From positions 1 through 64,000 of the forward strand of contig BPJU01000014.1 in NCBI GenBank assembly GCA_026004775.1: a DNA stretch of 64,000 nt. Direction: 5' to 3'. Positions 17,413 through 25,435 of the stretch are shown in pieces (within the stretch, counting starts at the first letter, position 1; the number at the start of each line of letters is the position of its first letter). This DNA is from Pirellulaceae bacterium (GTDB lineage: Bacteria > Planctomycetota > Planctomycetia > Pirellulales > Pirellulaceae). Position numbers and translations under genes: made by a program. The notes beneath the pieces were generated by a model that was given only the letters and a program-made list of their open reading frames with translations, did not search any database and had not been told where the DNA came from.

Positions 17413-18920
17413 CTCTGTGGCTAAAGCCAATAGCTGTGTCCTCTGCGGCTAACGCCAATAGCCGAGGACGCCAGCTGCACGCTCTGAGGCCGGCAGGAAC
17501 GTGGCCCGGCTTGACGGCGATGCTGCGCGCTTGACAAGCGGTACGCTGGCGCGCGAAATTAGCTATTCGTGGGACATCGGTACGCGACTCGTTGCGGCTT
17601 CGGATCCGGATAGTAGCTATACGCTGGCGTACGATGACTTGGATCGCCTCGTAAGCATTGACAATCAGGGGACACCGAACATTCCACGAGTAGTCTTGAA
17701 TTCCTCATACGATGCTTCGGGCAACCGCACGCGGCTTGCGGCCGTGATCGACGGGACGGACGATTTTGTGAACGATTACACGTACGATCTACTCAATCGC
17801 ATGACACGAGTCGACCAGTACGGCGTGGCGGGCGGCCATGCGGTGGCCGAAAAGCGAGTCGATATGGCGTATAACTCGCTGGGGCAGTTTACCCAGATTG
17901 TGCGTTATCGTGCTCTTTCCGGTACGCCGTCGGATGAGGTGGCTACTTCTGTTTACACGTATGATGCCGCGCACCGGTTGGTGGGCTTGTCACACAATCG
18001 AGGCGGCCAGCCGCTTTTTACGCCATACAGTTGGACTTATGATCCGCTGGACCGCATCATCGAGATGGTGAACTCGGACGGAACGAGCGTTTTTACGTAC
18101 GACCAGACGGATCAGCTTACGGGTGCCGACCATTCCTATCAGACGGACGAGGCGTACCAGTACGACGCGAACGGCAACCGCACGGGCGGCGGGTATGTTA
18201 CCGGGAGCAACAACCAGCTTCTGGAGGACGGCACGTATCGGTACGAGTACGATGCGGAAGGCAATCGCACGGCGAAAGAAACGATAGCCACAGGCGAGCG
18301 TGAAGAGTACACGTGGGACCACCGCAATCGGCTGGTGAGGTTTTTGAGGAAAGACGCGCAAGGCGCCATCGTGCTGGATGTGCATTATTCGTACGACGTA
18401 TTTGACCGGCGGATAGGCAAGACGGTGGATCCGGACGGGGATGGGCCTCAAGGGCCGTCGTTTACGTGGTTTGTCTATGACAATCCGTCGGTGGTCACCG
18501 GCGCCTCGGATCCGGCTCTTGTGGGAGCGGACCACATTGTGCTGGAGTTTACCGGCAGTCAACCGGCTACGCTCAAGTATCGGTATTTGCATGGGCCGGT
18601 GGTGGACCAGGTATTTGCTCGCGAGGACGTGGAGTCTTTGTGGCAGCCGGGCGAGGTGCTGTGGGCTTTGGGTGACCACTTGGGCACGGTGCGCGACTTG
18701 ATTGATAGTAGCGGCAATGTGGTGAACCACCTAAGGTACGAAGCCTTTGGGCGGATTACATCCGAGACGAACGCGGCGGTGGATTTCTTGTTTGCCTTTA
18801 CGGGCCGCGAGCGCGACGAGGAATCGGGCCTTTTCTACTACCGAGCCCGCTATTATGACGCTGCGCGTGGGCCGTTTTATCAGCGAGGATCCGCTGGGGT
18901 TCGCGGGGCGAGATTTCAAC
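17413..18920 (+). repeat. RHS core cassette, copy 2 of a 1.5-kb duplication
   Basis: Near-identical partner of 13603-15110, in direct orientation about 3.8 kb downstream. Unlike copy 1 it keeps one uninterrupted frame through the whole YD-repeat core to RARYYD. Confidence 0.85.
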
Positions 18921-19658
18921 CTGTCACGATATGTTGAAAACAACAGCGTGTCCATTTCTGATCCTACAGGGCTTCTAGCCGCTGGATGTTATCCGGTGTC
19001 CACTAATATAAAACCTGTCGCAAACGGAAAGTTGAAACGAGATAACGGCGTCGACACGGTGGCTTTCGGATTATCACAGCTCTACGTCTCTCACCTGGTT
19101 TTTCGTTTGGTTGGCGCTCGCACGAATGCAGTACATGCTGACCGGATGGAAGGCCACTCAACTAGCGCGGCTTGGTCGTTACAAGGAAATGGTGGCAAGA
19201 ATAAACGCCATTATACCCCTGACGAGCTAAAAGCGATTGATTTAGGTGGTGAAGACATGGCCGCCCGAGAGCAGGTACTGGCCTTAATCGACATTATAAG
19301 GCGGCACCCTGCACCTCCTTGGTTCGCAGCTGAGCCAATTGAGTACGGGGGCCGCTGCGTTTGGTGGTCGACCAAATGCCACGAGGCCATTCTTGAAGCT
19401 CGCCGCGCTCGTGTCCGTCTTGACAGGCTCGTCATAACAGAAGAAATGAAGTATTACATCGGTCCGAATCCATTGTGGAGAGAACACCATTATCTAAAAA
19501 TTCGGCTACCGAATGGCGCGGTTTTTTATGCGGACGTTTACTGGCTTGGTGGCGAGGATCATATATTCTTTGAGCTACCCAGCTCCTTGGTAGATGAGCG
19601 AGATTACAGCGTGTATCTAAGGCGTACGTTGAATGCTATGGACGCCAGCATGCGCTAG
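17501..19658 (+). pseudogene. RHS/YD-repeat core with C-terminal tip 2, one frameshift
   Basis: Encodes the same YD-repeat core as cassette 1 (YAYNSLGQFTQIV-type repeats, then FYYRARYYD). One extra base, best placed near C18866, shifts the frame before VGRFISEDPLGF. The shifted frame then continues to 19658 through RYVENNSVSISDPTGLLAAG into a tip of about 225 residues unrelated to tip 1. The tip contains GGRCVWWSTKCHEAILEARR, WREHHYLKIRLPNGAVF and YADVYWLGGEDHIFF, a Cys...His...Asp order seen in papain- and transglutaminase-like folds. Tips with an HHYxxx-LPNG-D stretch occur in planctomycete RHS proteins as I recall them; activity is not established. There is no N-terminal region or start signal, so it behaves as an orphan cassette. 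Confidence 0.7.
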
Positions 19659-20172
19659 CAGGCCCAGTTCGAGCTGCTGTTGAGCGGTGACGATTGTAAA
19701 AAGAGCAAGGGCGCCGGGAAATGTTAGGCGCGGGCCACGTCTGGAATGTCGTCTTTGCAAGAGCAGCGCGATAGTAAGCACCGAAATGTTGAAAAGGTCG
19801 GATGATGGAAGGATTTTATTTTCGTAGCCCGGTTTGTAGTAGTATGACAACTCGCGATTTCGTAGGGACTACGTATCATTGGTTTCGAAACGACGTAAGA
19901 CACGCGTACTTTGCTTTGGATTGTCGCTATGTTAAGGCATAACAGTGACTTGGATCAAACAACAAGTGACAATATGTGGTAAGCGTCATAGACGCGAGAT
20001 AGGGCATGAGATTGTGTTCGGCTTGGTTTTGACAGTGGAAGCTGGCAATGCTCGGGTACCCTGGGTGGAAAGCTCTAAGTCCACTCGTTTCGGCTGCTTG
20101 CGTGGGCAACCGCAAAATCCAGATACCGAGCTTGCTAAGATTGGTTGCAAAGGCAAATAAAGGAAACCTTGG
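19659..20172. other. intergenic region after RHS tip 2
   Basis: Base composition is closer to neutral than in the surrounding genes. Short frames exist on both strands (for example 19945-20160 forward), but none has a clear ribosome binding site, hydrophobic segment or motif. An immunity gene for tip 2 might be expected here and I could not identify one with confidence. Confidence 0.4.
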
Positions 20173-20343
20173 ATGGCAAACCCCTATCAGCCGCCCAGTG
20201 GGAGTGGCAATGATACGAGGGCCAAATCGAGGCGACCAGAAGCGTTGATTTTACGTGCCGTGTTCCTCTTGGGAATCGCGACAGTTATCGCGGTATTGAT
20301 AATTCAATTGTGGATTGTGTCAGCTGGGTTTTCCAGCTATTGA
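20173..20343 (+). CDS. 56-residue membrane protein with NPYQPP start
   Basis: MANPYQPPSGSGND begins a very short protein with a basic stretch (TRAKSRRPEA) and a single hydrophobic helix (LRAVFLLGIATVIAVLIIQL), ending WIVSAGFSSY. AAAGGA lies about ten bases before the ATG. Planctomycete genomes contain many small membrane proteins that begin M-x-NPYxxP, which makes this frame more credible than its length alone would. The role is unknown. It follows RHS tip 2 by about 500 bases, so a link to that cassette (for example immunity) is possible but unsupported. Confidence 0.55.
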   Translation: MANPYQPPSGSGNDTRAKSRRPEALILRAVFLLGIATVIAVLIIQLWIVSAGFSSY

Positions 20344-20806
20344 GTGGGTCGTGCTGATTGGGCGGAAAGTTGGTCCAATACTGGCCGTGTCCGTGGGATG
20401 GCGCAGTGCGGCCCGTGATCATTGTGTGACCGATGGTTCCGTTAGTTCAGCCACAAATGGACAGGCACTTTGAAATTTCAAATGCAATCTGGCGGGCCAG
20501 CTTTGCGCTAAAAGACTTCGTCGGGCGTTCGATAGCCTAGACAGCCCCGCGGTCAATTGTTTACCCCGTAGTTGCACAAAAATCGTCGTTCGTAACATGA
20601 AAACGCGCGGATTTCTCGGGAAATATCGCGACTTTTCGGATCGTTTTCTCGCTTGCAAAACACTCACATCCAGTGAGGTTTGACAAAAGCGTTTTGTATT
20701 ACAATGTTTTTCCATAGAATTATCATAAAAAGAAAACCTCCTTGCCCCGTATGCTCAACCAAATGGATGAGATCTCCGTCGCGAATCTGCGGCACCTGCT
20801 GCGGTG
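20344..20806. other. intergenic region before the IS3-like element
   Basis: I see no gene, RNA fold or repeat that I can support here. The DNA is AT-richer than average towards 20700. Confidence 0.4.
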
Positions 20807-21552
20807 TGTTGGTTCAGCCAGAGACTGGACAACCGGGATCAAGGGCATAAAGTGGAAACAGTTCATGAGGATGGGTTCCTGTTCTTTGTTGTAGGGGTAT
20901 TGTCAGGACTGATCAAGGCGGGTGCAAAACGTTCGGCCAGGGATCGAGCCGCGGAGGGAAGGTCGAGGTTGTGGCAGGTAGCCCAGAGGTCAAGGACATT
21001 GCCTTGACACTGGCATTGGGGATGAAAGCATCGGAAGATGACTCGTTGGAGATTGACGGAGAAGGAGCGATGGTTTTTCCCGTCAGGATGTTGATGGATA
21101 GGACAGGGGCCGCGGCGTTGCGGTCCGCTTCCGCGATCGTGTTCCAGGCCGACGAGTGCCTCGAGGACGTTGGCCATATGGACGGTGCGTCGCAGGAGAG
21201 CGAAATCGATGCGGTTATCTTGCCGCATGGTTGCCTGTTGAGCAGCCTGGCGTCGTTGGCGGCGAAGCTCACGTGCCTCCTGGAGCTTTTCATCGCGCTT
21301 TTGATGGATGATTGCGTCCAGGCCATGTAAACGATCGGCGGGAGCGACATAGCCGATGGCGGCATGGAGCCGGCTGTGGTTGTACTCGTTTACAGAGTTT
21401 TGGATAACGCGTCTGGCATCCTCGACGGTCACGGGAGTTTGCGGGCGGAGGCACTCCCGTTTGAGACTTCCGAAGGAGCGTTCTATTCTGCCGCTGGATT
21501 GAGGGTAACCGTTCACGGTTGGCAAATAAAGAAAACGATATTGGTTTAGGGG

Positions 21553-21604
21553 GTAGCGGAAGTCGCAAGGCGGAACGCGCCAGCGTTCCGCCGTAAGACT
21601 TCCG
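21553..21604. repeat. palindromic REP-like element, copy e (inside the MITE)
   Basis: GTAGCGGAAGTCGCAAG, core GGCGGAACGCGCCAGCGTTCCGCC, CGTAAGACTTCCG. It has the same arms as copies a-c and yet another self-complementary core. Its place inside the MITE ties the repeat family to the mobile element. Confidence 0.75.
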
Positions 21605-21642
21605 CATTGAAAAAATCCTCGCGAAGCGTCTACTTTTCGTAT

Positions 21643-21664
21643 GCGGAACACGCAAGTGTTCCGC
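21643..21664. repeat. short hairpin related to the REP family, copy f
   Basis: GCGGAACAC-GCAA-GTGTTCCGC forms a perfect nine-base-pair stem with a four-base loop. The arms are those of copy d without the core. Confidence 0.65.
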
Positions 21665-22063
21665 ACTTTCAATGGTGAGGCACCGAACGACCCTCAAATT
21701 CAACCGTGAACGGTTACGATTGAGGATAGTAGGGTGAAGTCGTAATGTGATGGAACTGGCAGAGAGTGATGAATTGATGGAATTCACGGCAGAGAAAGAT
21801 CAGCCGGCGGTAGCCGACTCCCGCGTGTTTTCGGGCGTAGTCGATCATAGCCTGGCGTTCCTCGGGAGTGATCCAATGGTCACGGGGAATCCAGCGGTCC
21901 TGTTCACGGACTTTACCGTAATGTTGCTGCCACAGATAGAACTTGGAGCGGCAGATGCCGAGCCACAGGATCAGGGTGCAGAGGGCGATTTCCGTCTTTT
22001 TGGCCCGTTGCACCAGGAAATCGACGATCTGGTCCCGAATTTCGGGGGAGCCCCAACCCTCCT

Positions 22064-22375
22064 TCAGATCTCCCCAAGTTCTTTTTTTAATTTGACGTGC
22101 TCCTCCATGAGTTCGGCAAGTACTTCGTTCTTTTGCTCAAGTTTTGCCCGGAGCTTGGCATTTTCGGATTCCAGCCGTGCGCTTTTGAGATCCTGCTTTG
22201 GGGCTCGGAAAGCCAGGTGGCCGTTCTCGAAGAGTTACCGCTGCCAGTTGTAGAACTGGGCGGGGTTGAGGTCGAGTTGTTTACAAATCTCTGAGACGGG
22301 CACTCCCTCGAGGAAATGCTTGCGGAGGATGGCGACTTTATCCTCCGGCGAGAAAAACCGGCGCGTTCTGGACAT
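22064..22375 (-). pseudogene. IS3-type transposase OrfA with internal stop
   Basis: MSRTRRFFSPEDKVAILRKH and GVPVSEICKQLDLNPAQFYN give a clear OrfA helix-turn-helix. An in-frame TAA (complement of 22235-22237) follows NWQR where a coding triplet is expected. Beyond it the frame continues LFENGHLAFRAPKQDL and ESENAKLRAKLEQKNEVLAE as the leucine-zipper coiled coil, ending GEI-stop at 22064. AAGGAGG lies about nine bases before the ATG. OrfB begins in another frame just downstream, as usual for IS3 programmed frameshifting. Confidence 0.75.
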
Positions 22376-22445
22376 GGCGTTCCTCCTTTCTTGGGGTATC
22401 TTAGCCCGTACCCCTGTCATGTCCAGTTCCGACTGAACCGGGACA

Positions 22446-22716
<271 letters not shown>

Positions 22717-22767
22717 TAATACGGTCGGCACTACCAGTTTGCCAGCGTCAAGAACAAGGAGCCGCAG

Positions 22768-23811
22768 ATGGACCGTAACGGCGTGATAGCACTATTGCTG
22801 GTGATTGGGCTCGCACAATCCACATGGGCACAGGGTTATCAGGTCGAAGAAACGGAGCGCAGGATCGTCCTTCGAACACCGCTTGTGGAAGCGGCCATCA
22901 ACCGAGAAGGCTACGTCTCCGGCGTTGCCGCTCAGTCGTTTTTGCACCGCGCCAGCGGGTTTCGCGATCCGGGATTCGGACTGGATATTGTCGACTGGCT
23001 GATGGAGCCGGGGAGCGATCTGGAATACCGCGATCAATTGCCCGAGGAGCTTGTCTACCGCTACAACAATCTGGTCCACGGCCAGCGCGCCAAACGCTCG
23101 ATCGAGGGACCTCAGATTTGCACCAAGGCCAGGAAGCTCGAGCCCGAAGTAATCCGCGGCAAGGACTTCGTGGCAATCCGCGAGCAATATCGCTACCACC
23201 TGGCGGCTCCCGGGAAGAAATCAGGTTCGGTGTGGACCCAATACCTCGTCTTTCCGGTCGACACCACCTACTTCATCGCCATGGACCGGATCGACTCGGC
23301 AAACGACAGCGACGCGCTCTTTTTGCGCATCGACATGCCGGGGCATATCCGGCACAATCGAGGTGACACATTCAGCGAGATATACCTGAGCTATATTGAA
23401 TGGACGAACGACGACGGCGGGTATCGCGATGGCCGTATCCCCGCGACCGCGTTTTTCGAAGATTTTCCGCCTGACAAGCGGTTTCACTATGTGAGGAGCG
23501 ACGAGCGGCTGCCGGCGCGGTTTATTCGCGCCTGTCGGCTGCGCGACCCGCGCTCGGGCAATCTCGGGCCGTGGCTGGCGGGCATGACGCTGGATCCGGC
23601 CGCCGTCTACGAAGCCTGGTGCCACCAGCGCGGCTATGTTTGCATGATCGAAGAGATTGGGGGGCGACCGATCAAGGCGGGTGAATCGTTCAGCGCCGCG
23701 TACATCGTGGGCTATTTCGACACGATCGACCAGATGCATCAGGTATACGACCGCTACAAAGGTGCGAATCGACTGATCGTCGACCAGACTGGTTGGAGAT
23801 TGGTGCCGTAG
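22768..23811 (+). CDS. secreted protein of unknown function
   Basis: A 347-residue protein with a clear signal peptide (MDRNGVIALLLVIGLAQSTWAQG) and an AAGGAG site ahead of the ATG. The mature region is of mixed charge with many aromatic residues (SFLHRASGFRDPGFGLDIVD, EQYRYHLAAPGKKSG, YLSYIEWTNDDGGYRDGR). It looks like a beta-rich periplasmic or surface protein, perhaps carbohydrate-related, but I recognise no catalytic motif and assign no family. It is convergent with the aldehyde dehydrogenase gene (18 bases between the stops) and lies just outside the IS/MITE block. Confidence 0.75.
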   Translation: MDRNGVIALLLVIGLAQSTWAQGYQVEETERRIVLRTPLVEAAINREGYVSGVAAQSFLHRASGFRDPGFGLDIVDWLMEPGSDLEYRDQLPEELVYRYNNLVHGQRAKRSIEGPQICTKARKLEPEVIRGKDFVAIREQYRYHLAAPGKKSGSVWTQYLVFPVDTTYFIAMDRIDSANDSDALFLRIDMPGHIRHNRGDTFSEIYLSYIEWTNDDGGYRDGRIPATAFFEDFPPDKRFHYVRSDERLPARFIRACRLRDPRSGNLGPWLAGMTLDPAAVYEAWCHQRGYVCMIEEIGGRPIKAGESFSAAYIVGYFDTIDQMHQVYDRYKGANRLIVDQTGWRLVP

Positions 23812-23829
23812 CAGCTACCCCACGCAACG

Positions 23830-25410
23830 TTAGCCCTGTTTCCATCGGCCATCGATCCATCGCCAAATGGTGGCGTTGGGCGCCTCGTCCCGCAAGTCTT
23901 TCGGCAGCCGCTCAGGGCGGACATTGTCGTAACAATGCAACGCGGCAAATCGGCGCAAGGACGCCGGTATCCCGACCGCGGTAAACCCGGGGTGGCCGGT
24001 AGCCGGATACGGACCTCCATGATTCATGGCAGCCGTCACCGCCACACCTGTCGGCATCTTGTCGTTCAGCAGCCTGCCGACACGCTGGCGAAGCAGCGGT
24101 TCGATCTCTTCATAGAGAGCATCATCACTGCCATCGGTTGCCGAGTAGATCGACCCGGTAAGGTTACCTTCCAGGCGTTGGATAGCTCGTTTGAGCTCTT
24201 CAAGATCCGCTGACATCACGAACAGCGACACGTTGCCAAACGCTTCGGTTTGCAGCTCTTCGGGCCGCTCGCAGAACCGCCTTGCCCCGACGCATAACAA
24301 CGTGTTCGCAAATCGGAATCCGGGGCCTTCCAGTGCCTGGCCTCCTACCAGCAGTTCCGCTCCCGCATCGCGCAGCCGAGCAATACTCTGTTCGAGCGAT
24401 TTGAGTACGCCCGCCGAAAGCAGGTATCCGGGAGGCGTCCCGCGGAACCGTTCCTTCACGCTTTCGACAAAATGCCGCGCCGGATCACCATCCAACAGCA
24501 GCACCAAGCCCGGGTTCGTGCAGAATTGGCCGGTCCCCATCAGGCAACTGGTTGTGAACTCGGCAACGATCTTTTCACTGCGTTCCTCCAGCGCTCCTGG
24601 GAGGACGACTACCGGATTGATGCTGGAGAGTTCCAGATAAATCGGTTTGCCGGCCGCGTCGGCTGCGTGTTTCAATGCCAGGCCGGCGGCACGGCTGCCC
24701 GTGTAGCCGGTCGCGCCGACTCGCCGATCCGCCACCAGCCGCAGCCCGTCCTCATGGCGCAGGCGATACAGCAGTTGCACGCCGTGCTTGGGGAAGCCGG
24801 TCCGATGAGCGGCCTCAACGGCCAATTCCGCGAACGCCTGCGTGGTGCGCGGGTGCGAGCTATGGGCTTTGGCCAGCACCGGGTTACCGGCAGCGATCGC
24901 CGCCGCGAAATCCCCACCGGAGATGCTGCCGAAGGCGAGGGGGAAATTGTTGGGTCCAAATACACATACCGGCCCGATGGGAGCATAATGCGAGCGGATG
25001 TTGAGCTGGGTGTCGAGGGTGGGCAAGGCCCAGGAACCATCACGAGCAGCCGCGGCGGCCTGCCGCAACTGATTGGTCGTCCGCGGCAACTCCACTTCCA
25101 GCAATCGAGGACGAACCGGAAGCGCCGTCTCCAGGTGCGCCGTTTGTACGATCGCCTCGGCATTCTGGTCGATCAGGTCAGCATAGACTTCCAGGAATCG
25201 AGCCCGCACGTCGGGCGGCAACCGTCGCAATTGTTCGGCCGCATCCACCGCCGCCTCCAGCGCTTCATCGCAATCGGCCCAGTCGCTGATCGGGTAACGC
25301 TCCGGCAACGGCTCGCCCGTAGCCGGGTTGACCGCTTGAAACGCACCGATAGCGCGCGCCGGCCGCCACTGGCCGGCCACCAACACCGGTTGCAATGAGT
25401 CGCTGCACAT
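23830..25410 (-). CDS. 2,5-dioxovalerate (alpha-ketoglutarate semialdehyde) dehydrogenase-like ALDH
   Basis: An aldehyde dehydrogenase of about 526 residues. It shows the nucleotide-binding stretch FGPNNFPLAFGSISGGDFAA, the general-base region LELSSINPVVVLPGAL, and the catalytic cysteine in GTGQFCTNPGLVLL. The NPxxF variant and the divergent C-terminal half fit the NADP-type alpha-ketoglutarate semialdehyde dehydrogenases, which make 2-oxoglutarate. The chosen ATG has GGAGG eight bases upstream; earlier in-frame starts lack this. It lies 25 bases after an FAH-family gene that could make its substrate, so the pair probably forms an operon for oxidative pentose or sugar-acid breakdown. The precise substrate is inferred from context. 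Confidence 0.8.
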   Translation of the reverse strand: MCSDSLQPVLVAGQWRPARAIGAFQAVNPATGEPLPERYPISDWADCDEALEAAVDAAEQLRRLPPDVRARFLEVYADLIDQNAEAIVQTAHLETALPVRPRLLEVELPRTTNQLRQAAAAARDGSWALPTLDTQLNIRSHYAPIGPVCVFGPNNFPLAFGSISGGDFAAAIAAGNPVLAKAHSSHPRTTQAFAELAVEAAHRTGFPKHGVQLLYRLRHEDGLRLVADRRVGATGYTGSRAAGLALKHAADAAGKPIYLELSSINPVVVLPGALEERSEKIVAEFTTSCLMGTGQFCTNPGLVLLLDGDPARHFVESVKERFRGTPPGYLLSAGVLKSLEQSIARLRDAGAELLVGGQALEGPGFRFANTLLCVGARRFCERPEELQTEAFGNVSLFVMSADLEELKRAIQRLEGNLTGSIYSATDGSDDALYEEIEPLLRQRVGRLLNDKMPTGVAVTAAMNHGGPYPATGHPGFTAVGIPASLRRFAALHCYDNVRPERLPKDLRDEAPNATIWRWIDGRWKQG

Positions 25411-25435
25411 GGCCATCACCTCCGTCATGGAACGG

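Larger units (their letters stand above)
21505..21717. mobile_element. 213-bp MITE with 17-bp inverted ends and 8-bp target duplication
   Basis: Perfect terminal inverted repeats GTAACCGTTCACGGTTG (21505-21521 and, inverted, 21701-21717) are flanked by the direct repeat GATTGAGG (21497-21504 and 21718-21725). The insertion splits the transposase codons for PYYPQS, which are therefore partly duplicated. The body has no coding capacity and carries two palindromes (21553-21604, 21643-21664). Ends starting GTAA with an 8-bp duplication are characteristic of the IS66 family, so an IS66-type transposase is the likely mobiliser; none is present in the window. Confidence 0.85.
20863..22066 (-). pseudogene. 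IS3-type transposase OrfB fused to a CHC2 zinc finger, disrupted
   Basis: The N-terminal part (SPEIRDQIVDFL, KFYLWQQHYGKVREQDRW, ITPEERQAMIDYARKHAGVG) is typical of an IS3-family OrfB. Sequence then jumps from GYRRL straight to FLCREFHQFI and TSPYYPQS, so most of the DDE catalytic core is deleted. After the MITE (21505-21717) it resumes with YPQSSGRIERSFGSLKREC and NEYNHSRLHAAIGYVAPAD. The C-terminus adds about 120 residues with CPIHQHPDGKNH and FRCFHPQCQCQGNVLDL, a CHC2-type zinc finger as in bacterial DNA primases (C-x2-H...C-x4-C). Such a tail is not part of ordinary IS3 transposases. Both the deletion and the insertion inactivate it. Confidence 0.75.
20807..22445 (-). mobile_element. decayed IS3-like insertion sequence with CHC2-zinc-finger transposase
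   Basis: Imperfect inverted ends bound the element: plus-strand TGTTGGTTCAGCCAGAGACTGGACA at 20807-20831, and TGTCCAGTTCCGACTGAACCGGGACA at 22420-22445 as its counterpart. Inside, on the reverse strand, are OrfA and OrfB remnants. No clear target duplication is visible at the outer ends. The element has a nonsense codon in OrfA, a large internal deletion in OrfB and a 213-bp MITE inserted in OrfB, so it is immobile. Confidence 0.75.

Noticed and set aside
13603-18920. The duplicated RHS cassette as an assembly artefact
   Set aside because: The copies differ by about 16 mostly synonymous substitutions and have different flanks and tips, which is hard to produce by misassembly.
19945-20160. 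71-codon forward frame before the small membrane protein
   Set aside because: No ribosome binding site, no hydrophobic or conserved pattern, and a competing overlapping frame of similar length.
24472-25398. 308-codon forward frame
   Set aside because: It lies wholly antisense to the aldehyde dehydrogenase gene and has shadow composition.
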